64,000 nucleotides of DNA from Zarea fungicola (lineage: Eukaryota; Ascomycota; Sordariomycetes; Hypocreales; Cordycipitaceae). Shown piece after piece: positions 11,274-22,233 of the stretch. Where the stretch lies: NCBI GenBank assembly GCA_900169235.1, contig FWCC01000080.1, positions 62,001-126,000 on the forward strand. Direction: 5' to 3'. Within the stretch, counting starts at the first letter, position 1; each line of letters begins with the position of its first letter. The translations under genes were made by a program, and so were the position numbers. The notes beneath the pieces are model-generated. The model made no database searches and was not told where the DNA came from. It worked only from the letters and a program-made list of their open reading frames with translations.

Positions 11274-14200
11274 TCTGAATTTTGTCGCGGCCACAGGGAC
11301 ACGCCGTAGAGGATGGAGGATGTCGTTTGCCAGATAGCCGTCGAATTGTCAGATTTTGGATCAGATAAAAATAGATGTAAATTTATTGACAAAAGTCTAT
11401 CCCGTCATTTGGCATGCAACTCTGGCGTCGCTTGACTGTCGATACCGCACAAGGTTGATTTGATGATAAAGTGTAGTGGGGCAGGAAAAAAGTTCATCGA
11501 TAAGCCTTATCGCTGGAAGCCATCACCACACGTGATGCGCTGCGGACGATAGCAATATGGGCAGACATGCGCAGTCGGATACACATTATCTTGGTCCAAA
11601 TGAGAAGAAAAAGAAAAAGAAAAAAAGAGCAAGATACGAAAAACATGCAAGTGACTGCAAAGGAGACTCTTTCTCTGAAACGATGCGCAGACTCGTCTGG
11701 GAAGAACCGTCCTGCAGGCACCAAACAGCCAACTTCCAGCACCACAGCCCTGTCATCAACGTCAGTATCGGGATTCGTGCATGCCCAAAATTGATAGGAA
11801 ATTAACAGAAAATTAGCAACATGATCTACAAAATGGCTTGAAGCCGTCTTATCTTCACCTTGGTATCCCACCTGTCAACCAGCCACGAGATGAATGATTA
11901 CGCCACCTCTCATAATCTGTCCTGCCCTACATCCATTTATTGCCTTAATTTGGAAATACGCCAAGCCGGGTTCCCTTTCACCAGCCTGTGCCAATCACCT
12001 TTCTCAGTGCAAGGTCAATACACTGTCTTGTATCGGCCAAGACCGAAAAAGATTCCTCCCGTCAGCAAACGACGCCACGGACAGGGGTTGCACCTAGTTA
12101 GTGCAACGATGATCTTGCGCCCAGTTTCTGTCAGTGACGCCCACGCCGTAATTCCCCTCCCTGTTGGCTTCGGGCTTGGGCTTGGGTTTCTCTGGCTTCT
12201 AGAAACAAAACCAAAACATTCAGGATCCGCTGCTCGCGTGAGCACTGTGCTGTCTCACCAAAGAACTACTCTGTAGAGGCGTCGAGGCTTACTTCACCAA
12301 ACACAGTAATGATGATGGCCAACGGGCGCCCACTTGGTTCAACGCCCAGTTCACCCAATTGAGAACCGTGCTCCCCTGCAGAATGAACTGAGGCCGGTCT
12401 CGGCAGACCATTTTTTATACCAAAAAAAGATTAATTGCGTGCAGAATCGGGCCGTTGCCCGACACAAATTACTACCACAGATTGAACAGTGCGCTTCAAT
12501 CAGTAGTGAGTGCCATTGTTTCACTCAACCTATCTAGGCTATGTTGTTTGGGATCTGCAACAAATACGCCGCCTACTCTTACTTGCGAGCGGCGGGGCCG
12601 AACGTTCCAACTATGCTAGAATTGAACCGTCTATAGAGAATTCTCTCAGCCTCTTGAACTACTAAAAACGTTGGGCAGCATGGAGTAAATATTAGTCAAC
12701 ATTCAGGCAGATGGCGACGACTAACAGCAGCCGTCGTCTGGAGACCCCGCAGATCATCGACATGACGCGAAGCAGTTGGGAACAAGGAGCCAGGATGTAC
12801 AGAGTACGGAGTACGGAATACGGAGTGTCTACTAGTACTCCGTATTGACCATTGCATTGCCAGGCAGCCGCACGATAGTCAGGGTAACAGCAGGGACTGG
12901 TGAGGGTCGTGGGGGAATAATTCGGGGTATGTTTCCTATCCAGCCTGACTCCCAGCCATGTCTGAGGCTGCGTGTCCACACCTGTGCCTCCTTGCACGGA
13001 CTATTATCCTTCTAGAACAATTTGCCTACGGAAGTATTTCATCAAGTGCCCACAGCTTATCAAATTGGAGGCCATCCACGCATGAAATGCCCTCAGTTGC
13101 AGCACCTCAATTCTGATCATAAAGACGGGCCTCTGCAACAGCCTCTGGCATCGCACAGTCGAAATCCCCATAGACAGTCCAATATATGACCCAAATGGCC
13201 TGATTTGATAGATTCGGGGATATTTAATGGATTTCAGAGGCCCAGGTACGGCTCTCCTATGTCGCTACAGTACCAATACTGAAGGGATGATATTACAGAT
13301 GGAGATTGGTCTGCACCGCGGGTCTTTTCCCACAAAAGCATGCTTCTAGAAGTCTTCTAGCGGTCAATGCTTCCCCATATTGCAAGCATTTTTTCATCAA
13401 GAGAATATTCCGGGCTGCATAAACTGACACGACGACTCTGCAAAGAACATTCGGCAAATGGAAATAGGCTAATTCTCTGCTGCGAGAAGGCGCTCTCTCA
13501 TGACCCTGCAGAGGCTGCAGCAAGTGTCCCCTGCACAGCATCCACCGCAAGCGGAGCAAGCTGACTAGATTTCGCGTCGTCACTGGACAGAGTAGTGGGA
13601 TGTTCCCTTGCCGGTGGCGCCCGTCCATGACGCTTGGATCATGCTCATAGCGCGCCCCCCCGTCACCTTTTTTCCAAAATCCTTCCTTTTCGAACACAGC
13701 ACCCAGCGCACCCATATTTAGTGCCCATGGCTTGGTGGCGCGCTCTGTGGCGGTCGGGATGGGCAGGACAGGCTTGGGTGGTTGGCTGTCCTGTAGTTTG
13801 TTGTAAAGCCAGTCCCGCGTTCCGAAAGCCACCAAAGTAATTACCTTGGCAAATCCGCATCGGGGAATTTTTTGCAACTCGGTGTGAACGCCTCCCTCCT
13901 GGGCGCTCTCGGAAATCGGCAAGCCCAGCCAAGGTGCGGCTGTCGTGCAGAGTTTTTATCTCGCCCTCCCAGCGGTTCCGACGTCACTGCAAATGACGAC
14001 GATCTATTTCCGCCCGTTTTTCCATGCCCAGATAACAAGTCTCCAGCAGCATGGTGAGAGATGGCAGCTACTACTACGAGGGGTCTTCATGTGGGAAGGA
14101 AAAAGGGGGCCCATTTTCTATACTTGGTTCCCCAGAATCTTGCCGCCGTTGTCGCGACTCTATTTGGTGGGTTGGAAGCCCGTAGCAGGGAAAACGAGGC

Positions 14201-15624
14201 ATTTTCTTACATGCGCAAAGTGCACTAAATTTATTATTATGAGAAGAGGAAACTAGTTCTTCTGAGCTGCCTGGGGACCCAAGTATTTACCCACAGCACA
14301 ATGACGGACCCTCGGACAGCGCGCAATAATTGGACTTTCCGTATGCCTTGGTTGGACACTGGTAGATGGCCCACAGATTGATATCCTCTTACAGTGGGCA
14401 TCGACAAGGTCATGGGCCAGCTTTCTGCCTGCGTAGTTGCCTGGCTTGCGAAGACAAAGCAGCTACTGTAAGTGAGTGGGAATGGTTATGGAGCAGCAAA
14501 AGTGGCGAGCCAGGTGGGTTCACTTGGTCTAGTTGGTCTTTGATGTGCAGACTGCAAGTCGGACCATGGAATACGGCACGTTATGCACATTGTCCTGCAT
14601 TGCTATGCTCGGCTTTTGTTACGAAAAAGTTTCCATATTTTCGTCTGTCCACGCATCCCTAGGGACGTGTGACCTAGCCTGCTATAAACCGGGCGGCAAG
14701 ATTGGTGAAGTTTACTTTGATGAAAAGACGTGTGGCGTGCCGCTGCGGGGAGTCGTGCTAGATCCCGGGGTGCTGCTTGTTGCGCAGAAAGTACTTCCGG
14801 TTATAGTGTAGTCAGTGGCAACGGACGGGCACCGGCTTCACTCTTCTCGGTGTGTCTCACCTGTGGTCTTGTTTATTGTCTCAACCGCAAGCGCCAACAG
14901 CCAACAAGATACGGAGCAGCCGCATAACACAGCAACGCAAGCAGGGATTAAAACAGCAGATAGGAAAAAAGGTTTACTGGTATACAAAATGGGTAATGGG
15001 AAAGCAACAAGAGATAACGAATTTACCGCCAAAATAGCAGGGCGACAAGTGAAAGTGGCTCTCACAGAGTTTTGGTGATGGCGCTGCAGCCAACTCTGGC
15101 CCACCACCATCAGACACTAGTCAAGTTAGGGCTCAAGCTTTGCCTCTCCCTCTTTCTCTCTCGACAGCGATTACATCTTCCTTTCAAATGAGGCTTACCT
15201 CTTTGCGTCGTCTCCGTGACCCGGCTTATAACATCCCACCTACTAACCAACCCCTGCTTTGGTCCTAGCCTCGTACTCCAAAAACGCCTCCCCACCACAC
15301 TTCTCCCCAGCCAATTCCATATACCTTTATCAGAATCCGTCTGGTGATTTGGGATTTCCCCAATCAAGCGAGCGCGGTCGTGGTTTTAAATACTACCTTG
15401 TTCCCCTTCCTTCAAACCAGTTCTCCTCCCCCACACTCCTGTCAAACCTTCTCTTCTTCCCCATATTCATTACACTCTCTTTCTTGTGTAAAAGGGCCAT
15501 TGCTTGGTGTACAATTCACTTACACACCAAAGCTCTTTACTAGTTGTTCTGTATTTCCAACACACTTTTAATACAATCCTACAACTTGCTGTCTGGCCCA
15601 TTGCCGACACCCCTCCCCACTAAC
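11274..15624. other. 4.3-kb gene-free stretch between NOB1 and permease
   Basis: The first 300 bp are the NOB1 promoter: ATCGATAAG at 11496-11504, an adjacent CTTATCG and CACGTG at 11529-11534. A cluster of TACGGAGTA-like words and its complement lies at 12799-12845 (AGTACGGAGTACGGAATACGG then TACTCCGTA). The last 450 bp (15170-15624) are C/T-rich and probably the leader of the permease gene. Open frames of up to about 200 codons here overlap on both strands without domain-like content. I support no gene, but a non-coding transcript or a very long promoter is possible. Confidence 0.5.
11496..11534 (-). promoter_or_regulatory. NOB1 promoter: half-palindromes plus E-box
   Basis: ATCGATAAG and CTTATCG lie head to head at 11496-11511, and CACGTG at 11529-11534, about 220-260 bp upstream of the NOB1 ATG. 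The same combination lies upstream of NOP10, which suggests shared control of ribosome-assembly genes. The motif identity is seen; the function is inferred. Confidence 0.4.
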
Positions 15625-17123
15625 ATGTCTAACATGGCTACCAAAGTCCGGGACCATGCCGTCCTGGACAGCAAGAAGCAGTCCGACTCGTCTCAGGAGA
15701 ATAGCATCCTTGGTGGCAACGACACATCGACCGGCGAGGTTGCCGAGTATGACCTCACCGACATGGAGAAGCAAAAGACGGCCGAGGGCGAGGCGCACTT
15801 TCACCGTCTCGGCTGGAAGCGTCTCACCGTCATCCTCATTGTCGAGGCCATTGCCCTCGGCTCCCTCAGTCTGCCGTCCGCCTTTGCCACCCTGGGCATG
15901 GTCGCGGGCACCATCTGCTGCGTGGGTCTTGGCCTCCTCGCCATCTACACCAGTGACGTCGTCGGCCAGGTCAAGATCAAATTCCCCGAGACCACCCACT
16001 ACGCCGACGCCGGCCGCTTGATTGCAGGACGCTTCGGCTACGAGCTCGTCGGCGCCATGTTTGTTCTCCAACTCGTCCTCCTCGTCGGCTCCCACTGCTT
16101 GACGGGTACCATTGCATTTAGCACCATTGTCGACATTACCAAGACGGGCACCTGCTCGCTCGTCTTTGGCGGTGTCTCGGCTGTCCTGCTCCTCCTCGTC
16201 GCCATCCCTCCTTCGTTCGCCGAGGTAGCCATCCTGGGCTACATTGACTTTGTCTCCATTGTCATCGCCATTGGCCTGACCATTATCGCCACGGGCGTCG
16301 AGGCCGCCAAGCACCCTGGTCTCTCCAACGTTGCCTGGTCCGCCTGGCCCAAGGAGGGTCTCACCTTTGCCGACGCCTTTGTCGCCATCACCAACATTGT
16401 CTTTGCCTACAGCTTCTCCATCTGCCAGTTCTCCTTTATGGACGAGATGCACACCCCCAAGGACTACAAGAAGTCCATCTGGGCGCTGGGCCTGATTGAG
16501 ATTTTCATCTACACCGTCACGGGAGCCCTCATCTACGCGTTCGTCGGCCCCGAGGTCAAGTCCCCCGCCTTGCTCTCGGCCGGCACCACCGTCTCGCGCG
16601 TCGCCTTTGGCATCGCCCTCCCCGTCATCTTCATCTCGGGCTCCATCAACACCACCGTCGTCGCGCGCTACATCCACGGCCGTGTCTTTAAGAACTCCAT
16701 CATCCGCTTCATCAACACCTTCAACGGCTGGGCCACGTGGTTGGGACTCATTACCGTCATCACCATCATTGCCTTCGTCATTGCCGAGTCGATCCCCTTC
16801 TTCTCGGACCTGCTCTCCATCTCGTCGTCGCTCTTCATCTCGGGATTCACGTACTACTTCCCCCCCATCATGTGGTACATGCTCATCCGTGAGGGCTCCG
16901 TCTTTGCCCCGCACAACCGCATCTATGCCCTGCTCAACCTGGTTTGCTTTGTCATTGGCATTGTTGTGTTGGTGGCTGGTACCTACTCCAGTGTTGTTGA
17001 CATTGTAAGTTTTTTTCCTGCCAAACTTCGCCATGTTATGAAACCTTGTACTAATTCCCTCGCTAGAACAACAACTTCAAGACTGGCAATGTCGGCAAGG
17101 TCTTTACCTGCAGACCCATTTAA
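15625..17123 (+). CDS. Neutral amino acid permease, MTR-like (AAAP family)
   Basis: Plasma-membrane proton-coupled amino acid transporter of the amino acid/auxin permease family, like Neurospora MTR. Exons 15625-17004 and 17067-17123 give 478 residues. An acidic cytosolic N-terminus of about 70 residues leads into KRLTVILIVEAIALGSLSLP, the typical first TM with its unwound GSLSLP segment. About eleven hydrophobic segments follow, including FSFMDEMHTPKDYKKS between TM6 and TM7. The second exon adds NNNFKTGNVGKVFTCRPI, a conserved-looking end of this subfamily. Without splicing, the frame would run on into non-homologous sequence to 17202. The ATG at 15634 is an alternative start three residues in. 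The long C/T-rich upstream region suggests a sizeable leader. Confidence 0.88.
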
Positions 17124-17767
17124 ATTTGGGAGTGATGAAATAAAAAAAGAAATGATACCCTTTCGTGGGAGGAGACATTGTGTATATGCCTTGTTTTTTT
17201 AGCGATATATATCAGCAGTATTCTTATTAGCATGAATATACTTCCCACATCAATAAATGTCGATGCTCTGCTTGGACTGCCAACTTGAGCCTGGGGTTAG
17301 TTGTAATGGTGTGCCGCGCTGGCATGCCAAACAGCCCAAGGGAGTCAATAAATGACGGAGAGAAGGGACTTTGGCTGAGCTTAATTTAAACTTGTCAGGC
17401 TCTGGCCGTTTTATTAGATAACTAGTTACTCTTGGCAGCACGACGCCAGCCACCACAGCGAGGCTGTGAATTGACCCGAACCGCAGCCATTCTCCAGGAT
17501 TTAAGCCCGACTGACGTGCGACTAATCCAGTTCTGGCATCGCCACGCGTGATGAAGGATCGCTAAATTTCTGAGGCTTCGGTAGATTGACCGAATAGGGT
17601 GCATGCTGCGCTGCGAATGGGCCATAAAGGAACAAAGTGTATTTACTCCCATGAATGTCGCAGACGTACATAAGTCCAATAATTCCTACAAAATCTTTCT
17701 TTTCAAGTTCAAAATCAATTTTATTTAAATTTAGTCTACAGCTTGCATTTTTTTTTAGTCACTCAGA
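17124..17767. other. Intergenic, no gene seen
   Basis: Contains the AT-rich 3' region of the permease and the promoter of the cupredoxin gene. No supported gene or repeat. Confidence 0.6.
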
Positions 17768-18613
17768 ATGCTTCAGAATGTACTTGTTTACACAACGCTG
17801 CTCAGTTCACTTGCAGCTCTCACGCTTGCCAGATCCCACACTCAAACGATTTGGGTTGGGATGGGCGGCAGCTCTTCTTTTATCCCCAGCACCATCACAG
17901 CGGAGCCAGGTGATTTGATCGAGTTTGTATTCGACTCAAAGAAGCATAGTGTTGTGCGCGGCGCCTTTATGGACGGCTGCAATCCGTTCCTGGGCACTGG
18001 TGGCTTTTACTCCGGCAAACAGAAGCAGGTTAGCGAGTCCAAAAGCCTCGCCAGAGGAAAGAGCAAAAAAAGAAACAAACAAACAAGAAACACAAAAGAA
18101 GGATGCGGAACAAATTGGAAAGGCAGTGGCAGGGCGTTGAAATTCATTATGAACTCTGAGAAAAAATCTTTAAAAAAACTGACATGTCGAGTTTAGCCAG
18201 CGGCATTTCTTACCCTTGTCACGAATAGGGATCCCATCATGATTTATTCATCCGTGGGACGAGATTGCCAAAACGGCATGGTCGCCGTTATCAATCCCGG
18301 CACTGTGCAGACCCTAGCTCAATACAGAAATAACACAAAGGTGTCTGCCGAAAATGTCGGCCCCAAGGAGGAGTTTGGTGGTGTCATGGACAAGAAAACG
18401 CCCATCGAAATCGGCAAGGGCGGCAAGATAAAGAGCGGCGGCTCACAGTTAATACTCAACCTGGCGACTTTTATTCCAGCTACACTGGCACTATGTATTT
18501 TAGTCATTTATCCTGTTGACAGTGTATTCCATGCATATACAACTCTTTTCCACATAGTCTTCACCCCTGGGTTCAGCACCTTGGAGAAGCGTGGGAAGCA
18601 GGACATTCTCTGA
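17768..18613 (+). CDS. Cupredoxin-fold secreted/cell-surface protein
   Basis: Exons 17768-18028 and 18197-18613 give 225 residues. Signal peptide MLQNVLVYTTLLSSLAALTL is followed by a cupredoxin-like domain of the fungal extracellular family. Seen are TIWVGMGGSSSFIPS, EPGDLIEFVF, KHSVVRGAF (the usual His), DGCNPF and GGFYSG in exon 1, then NRDPIMIYSS and GRDCQNGMVAVINPG in exon 2. A hydrophobic C-terminal segment after GGSQL could be a GPI-attachment or membrane signal. The 168-bp intron has an unusual GTTAGC donor. The usual aromatic-Cys pair after DPI is replaced by YSS, so copper binding is doubtful. The stop codon lies two bases from an LTR, so the original 3' end may have been altered. 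Splicing is inferred from domain continuity; the gene could be decaying. Confidence 0.55.
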
Positions 18614-18614
18614 A

Positions 18615-18932
18615 TGTTGTGACTGCTGAGTCAGGTCAAGCAGCGATTCTGATGAAGCCTGACTCCTGCCGCAGCAGGCTTCCGTCGGTCAACCGGCCTG
18701 ACCGACGGCAGCCTGCCGTCAATACGAAGCCATCATGGTAGCTGAGGAAAGAGGAATCTTTATTATTTATTATTTGCTTTTTCTATTCCTAAACTCGTAT
18801 ATATAAAAGAGGAATTCCTCCTCTATTTATAGCTAGTTTTCTTTTTAATTATAATTTAGTTATAATTAGCATACCTACTAAGAGGCGCCTCTCTTAGTAC
18901 TGTGTTATGTAACTACCTATAATATACTAATA
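18615..18932 (+). mobile_element. LTR copy 1 (TGTTG...CTAATA)
   Basis: 318 bp starting TGTTGTGACTGCTGAGTCAG. It is nearly collinear with the LTR at 21750 and related to the inverted copies at 42901 and 51580. The terminal CAACA has decayed to TAATA. Many C-to-T and G-to-A differences relative to copy 2 suggest RIP. It starts two bases after the stop codon of the cupredoxin gene and its right edge abuts a gene relic. No matching target duplication is seen, so it is probably not a simple solo-LTR insertion. Strand is arbitrary. Confidence 0.75.
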
Positions 18933-18934
18933 AT

Positions 18935-19020
18935 TATAATAGTTATAAGAAAAGACAATATAGTTCCCTATAATGACGTAGTCTGTCTTCTAGTTAAAAC
19001 ACCATCTTCTACCAGCAGCT
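18935..19020 (-). pseudogene. Relic of a 22.2-kb-type secreted-protein gene
   Basis: This 86-bp stretch aligns without gaps of note to 22377-22463, inside the secreted-protein gene on the minus strand. Most differences are C-to-T or G-to-A. It follows directly on the LTR end. No reading frame survives. It looks like a truncated, RIP-mutated copy of the gene carried or cut by LTR-mediated rearrangement. Confidence 0.65.
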
Positions 19021-19721
19021 TAGTATAATTAGTATAATTAGTGTACTTGGTACTAAGTATATTGAGTATGTAGAGTAACTAAGACTAAGTTATAGAGATT
19101 AAATGAATGTATTAAAAAGCTAGAAGGCTATAGCTAGTCTAGATAGTTTCAATCTCTATTAATAATCTGCGTAAGAACTATAAAATTTAATATAACCTAG
19201 CTTACATTTGAAGCATACTCTGACTGTGACTTACACGTTAAGCCATCGTTATACTACTTTGGCTCGCAGGTGGTATAGAAGTGCCAAAGCACTCGAACTG
19301 GAGCCGCATGTCTGGTGATATGGTTGAACTGCTCTAATTTGCTTTTCCTTAGGAGCGCGATGGGGATATTATTAGTGTTGCCGCGGTATCCTTCCGGTTT
19401 GGGTCAGATTGAGCGCGTTGGTGGCAGACGGCGCGCGGTGTTTGTAGCGGCCATATTGGTTGGATAGCAGCGACTGACGAGCACTCAGCAGCCCAGAGTT
19501 GCAACTCACTACTCCCTCCTGCATTGAACAATTAGAGGTGCCTTTTGTGCGGCAAATCCATCGCCCTAGCTTCATGGACCCGACCGGCTTTACATGGCTG
19601 CTAATAAAAAGAAAAAAAAAGGAGTATAGATAAACTACCTACTTATGCTCACAAGCAAAGGAAAAAAATTAATACATAGATTAATTTACAGTATAGCAAG
19701 GAAGAAATAGGATTTCAAAGA
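19021..19721. other. AT-rich decayed sequence
   Basis: Very AT-rich at 19021-19230, with many TATA/TTAATA words, consistent with RIP-mutated repeat sequence; from 19300 composition returns towards average. No supported gene apart from the alternative 3' exon described for the next gene. Confidence 0.5.
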
Positions 19722-20136
19722 TTAGTCCCTTGTTTTTTCACTGGGGCTTGCAACATTGCCACTCTCATCTTCTTTAGCTTTTGTCAATATGACGTCATCG
19801 GCTGTATATTGCTGATTTTCTAGACGCTCTGTATTAGCTGGAAAATTACATCTAACACTTTCATAACATGTAGGAATTCATACCCCACGCAGGATATTTG
19901 GCCAGCTCGTCCCACTTCTTTGCTTCATAACATTTCATAGCTTTACTGTATGTACCTCTAGGCAAATAGATATTATGTCGAATACCCTTATTGTCGTTGT
20001 ATATGAAGTTGTTAGGCTCAAAAACCGCTGTAAATCCTTCAGGAAGAGGTTCGCCAGTAATGGGATTCGTCTCTAGCGGTGGAGGGTCTGCTGTAGCTTG
20101 CGAGGTAGTGCTACTAAGCTTGTGCTGACCTGACAT
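19722..20136 (-). CDS. Short paralogue of the 20.4-kb secreted protein; C-terminal module only
   Basis: Best model: complement of 19722-19837 and 19884-20136, giving 122 residues. The unspliced frame stops at 19861 (91 residues). The chosen 46-bp intron (GTATGA..CCAG) is supported because the neighbouring gene has an intron at the same codon (after TGG G) and both second exons then encode NQxYTxDD. The module FEPNNFIYNDNKGIRH...LPRGTY.KAMK...W.ELAKYPAWG matches the C-terminal third of the neighbour. There is no signal peptide and no cysteine cluster, so this product is probably intracellular or non-classically exported. The N-terminus is Ser/Thr/Pro-rich. Function unknown. The tail after the module is hydrophilic and acidic. 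Confidence 0.6.
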
Positions 20137-20356
20137 GGTAAATGCAATGTTGATTAATAAAAGAAGGTGGAAATAGGTAGTGTGCGAGAAAACTCCTTTA
20201 TATTAAGTTGCATGTTACTACAGGTGTAAGGTGCAGAATAAAGCCAAGCCAAAAAGAAAAAAACGTTACAGTTCATAGATGTTAATATCGTACGTCATCC
20301 TTGGCCCATGTTTTCTGTTCTCGACCAATGACGCATTTCCAGCATTAAAACATTAA

Positions 20357-21084
20357 TCAGTATGCTGTTAGCGAACTGTTACATACAAAGTCATCCACCG
20401 TATAGGCTTGATTATCTGTATCTTGTTAGCCTGTAATTTAATCAAAATTATCATCAAGACGACAATCTACTTACCCCAAACAGGAAGTTTTGCGAGTTCA
20501 GTCCAATTGTGCTCATTCAGGTACTTCATAGACTGTCTGTATTTGCCTTTGGGAATATGCTTGGACCGCCGAACGCCTCCGTCGTCGTCATAAATGAGAT
20601 TGTTAGGCTCTAGCAATCCAACACATACCTCAGGAAGCAGTTGCCCCCTAAGTCGATCCACCTGAGTTTTGGGCAGCAATTCCCATGGTATAGGCTCTGT
20701 GCCATTATATTGGGCAGCCACAGCTGCAGCCGCACTGGGACCAAATCCATGACCACTGCCAAGAAACCAGTTGCCAGCACATCCATTTCCACCTCCAGCT
20801 CCCACACAGCACTCGGCATCGGCACCAATTCGACAGCTATTCCTTGCTTGAATGGCGCACCGCTTCTGATCATACGCATAGATGTCGTTACCGAGGGTGC
20901 AATCAATGCATTCTAAGAACTTGCAGAAAGGTGCATCGGCGGTGCAGCAGCCGGGGATATTAATGTTTCCACATTGAACTACCGGGTTCTCGCTATGATC
21001 GCATCCATCGCCCATGAAAAACCGTATGGTCTTGGCATGTATTAGGGAACCGAAAATGACAATAGGTAGGATGAAGAAGCGCAT
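20357..21084 (-). CDS. Secreted Cys-rich protein with shared C-terminal module
   Basis: Model: complement of 20357-20415 and 20475-21084, 222 residues; reading through gives a stop three codons later at 20467. The signal peptide is MRFFILPIVIFGSLIHA. A cysteine-rich region of about 85 residues with twelve Cys follows (including PGCCTADAPFCKF, ECIDC and AECC), then a Gly-rich linker (CVGAGGGNGCAGNW). The C-terminal module LEPNNLIYDDDGGVRR...IPKGKYRQSMKYL...ELAKLPVWG is shared with the paralogue 220 bp downstream. The 59-bp intron (GTAAGT..ACAG) sits at the same codon as in the paralogue, and exon 2 (DNQAYTVDDFV) aligns to it. I know no named family. The architecture suggests a secreted effector-like or surface-binding protein; its role is unknown. 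Confidence 0.7.
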
Positions 21085-21749
21085 GTTAGAAGAATTGATA
21101 GCGTTGATAAAAACTTTATCTGAAAGGTTTGCAGTAGTGAATATAATTTCAAGTTTGATTTGTGGAATTAAACGCTTTTATACTTTGAATTTTGTATTTA
21201 GATGACTGTCACTAACAAATCAAACCAAGTACTCTATGCCGCCCTGAGTACAATATTTCAATTGTGGCAGGGTACTTGGTTATGGCTCCTTAGATTCGTG
21301 GCACTTTGTAAAAACAAAACCCATACTTTGCAGAGACGAGCCAATGTTGTAGTAGTCGCAGGAATCTGTCATGGAGAGGCATTCAAAGACATCGTATATT
21401 CTTGAGTTCTAAGTAGAAGATGGGCTTAGGGCCTCTGCATAATCGTCTGGTAGCAACAATTCTGTAGTATGCAATACTTTTACAATAGTAGAAGGTACCT
21501 GATACTGTAATAAATGGGAATGTCTTTGATTTATGTTTGAGTTTTGATTTATAGACGATGGATGTTGTTCCGGCCATCTCTGCCCTTTTCTGTTAGAAGA
21601 CAGACCGAACCGGTTTCTCAGGGGTAAATGTAAACATGTGATGCCTTGCCACCGTTTCCCTTATAGAATGCCATTTATTTTTGGAATCATAGGGTGCTTT
21701 GTAGATTCTGGTGGCGAGACTGTTTGCATTTACATGTATGAAGACTATC
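21085..21749. other. Intergenic, no gene seen
   Basis: Promoter side of the Cys-rich gene and unannotated AT-rich sequence up to the LTR at 21750. No supported gene. Confidence 0.5.
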
Positions 21750-22068
21750 TGTTGTGACTGCCGAGTCAGGTCAAGCAGCGATTCTGATGAAGCCTGACTC
21801 CTGCCGCAGCAAGCTTCCGTCAGTCAACCGGCCTGACCGACGGCAGCATGCCGTCAATACGAAGCCATCAGGGCAGCTAAGGAAAGAGGAATCTTTATTA
21901 TTTGTTGTTTGCTTTTTCTATTCCTAAATTCGTATATATAGAAGAGGAATTCCTCCTCTATCTATAGCTAGTTTTCATCATCAATCACAATTCAGTTATA
22001 ATTAGCATACATACTAAGAGACGCCCCTCTCAGTACCATGCCGCGTAACTACCTGTGATATACCAATA
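21750..22068 (+). mobile_element. LTR copy 2 (TGTTG...CAATA)
   Basis: 319 bp, close to the copy at 18615 and less mutated. It starts TGTTGTGACTGCCGAGTCAG and ends at CAATA (from CAACA). Flanks CTATC and TATAG do not match, so no clear target duplication. The sequence immediately to its right (22069-22185) is a second repeat also found near 41.8 kb. Confidence 0.8.
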
Positions 22069-22185
22069 TATAGAATAGCTAGCTAGGCTTATCTACACTC
22101 TCCTATACTCGTTGTAATTTCTATATAAAGGCAGAGTCGGCCAATCTAAGGCCACCATTCCCCTTCTCAATTGAGAAAGGGACAA
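22069..22185 (+). repeat. Second dispersed repeat, copy A
   Basis: Aligns in patches to 41788-41905: AGAATAGCTAGCT versus AGAACAGCTAGCT, then CTATACTCGTTGTAA versus TTATACTTGTAAC, then CCAATCTAAGGCC versus CCAATCAGAGGCC, then CTCAATTGAG versus TTAATTGAG. It resembles the U3/R part of a fungal LTR, but no element ends are visible. Confidence 0.45.
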
Positions 22186-22233
22186 GGAGGCGCTATAAGT
22201 AACCTAAAAAAAAAAAAGCTCTATGGCTACGTT

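Noticed and set aside
12590..12640. GGTTCAATTC on the minus strand, like a tRNA B-box
   Set aside because: No pairing T-stem, no A-box at the right distance and no acceptor stem; no cloverleaf can be drawn.
14533..14811. 92-codon frame with an ATG
   Set aside because: Overlaps another frame on the same strand, no recognisable features, no splice continuation.
15568..17034. 488-codon open frame antisense to the permease
   Set aside because: Mirror of GC-biased codons in the real gene; Asp/Gly/Val-rich with no domain pattern.
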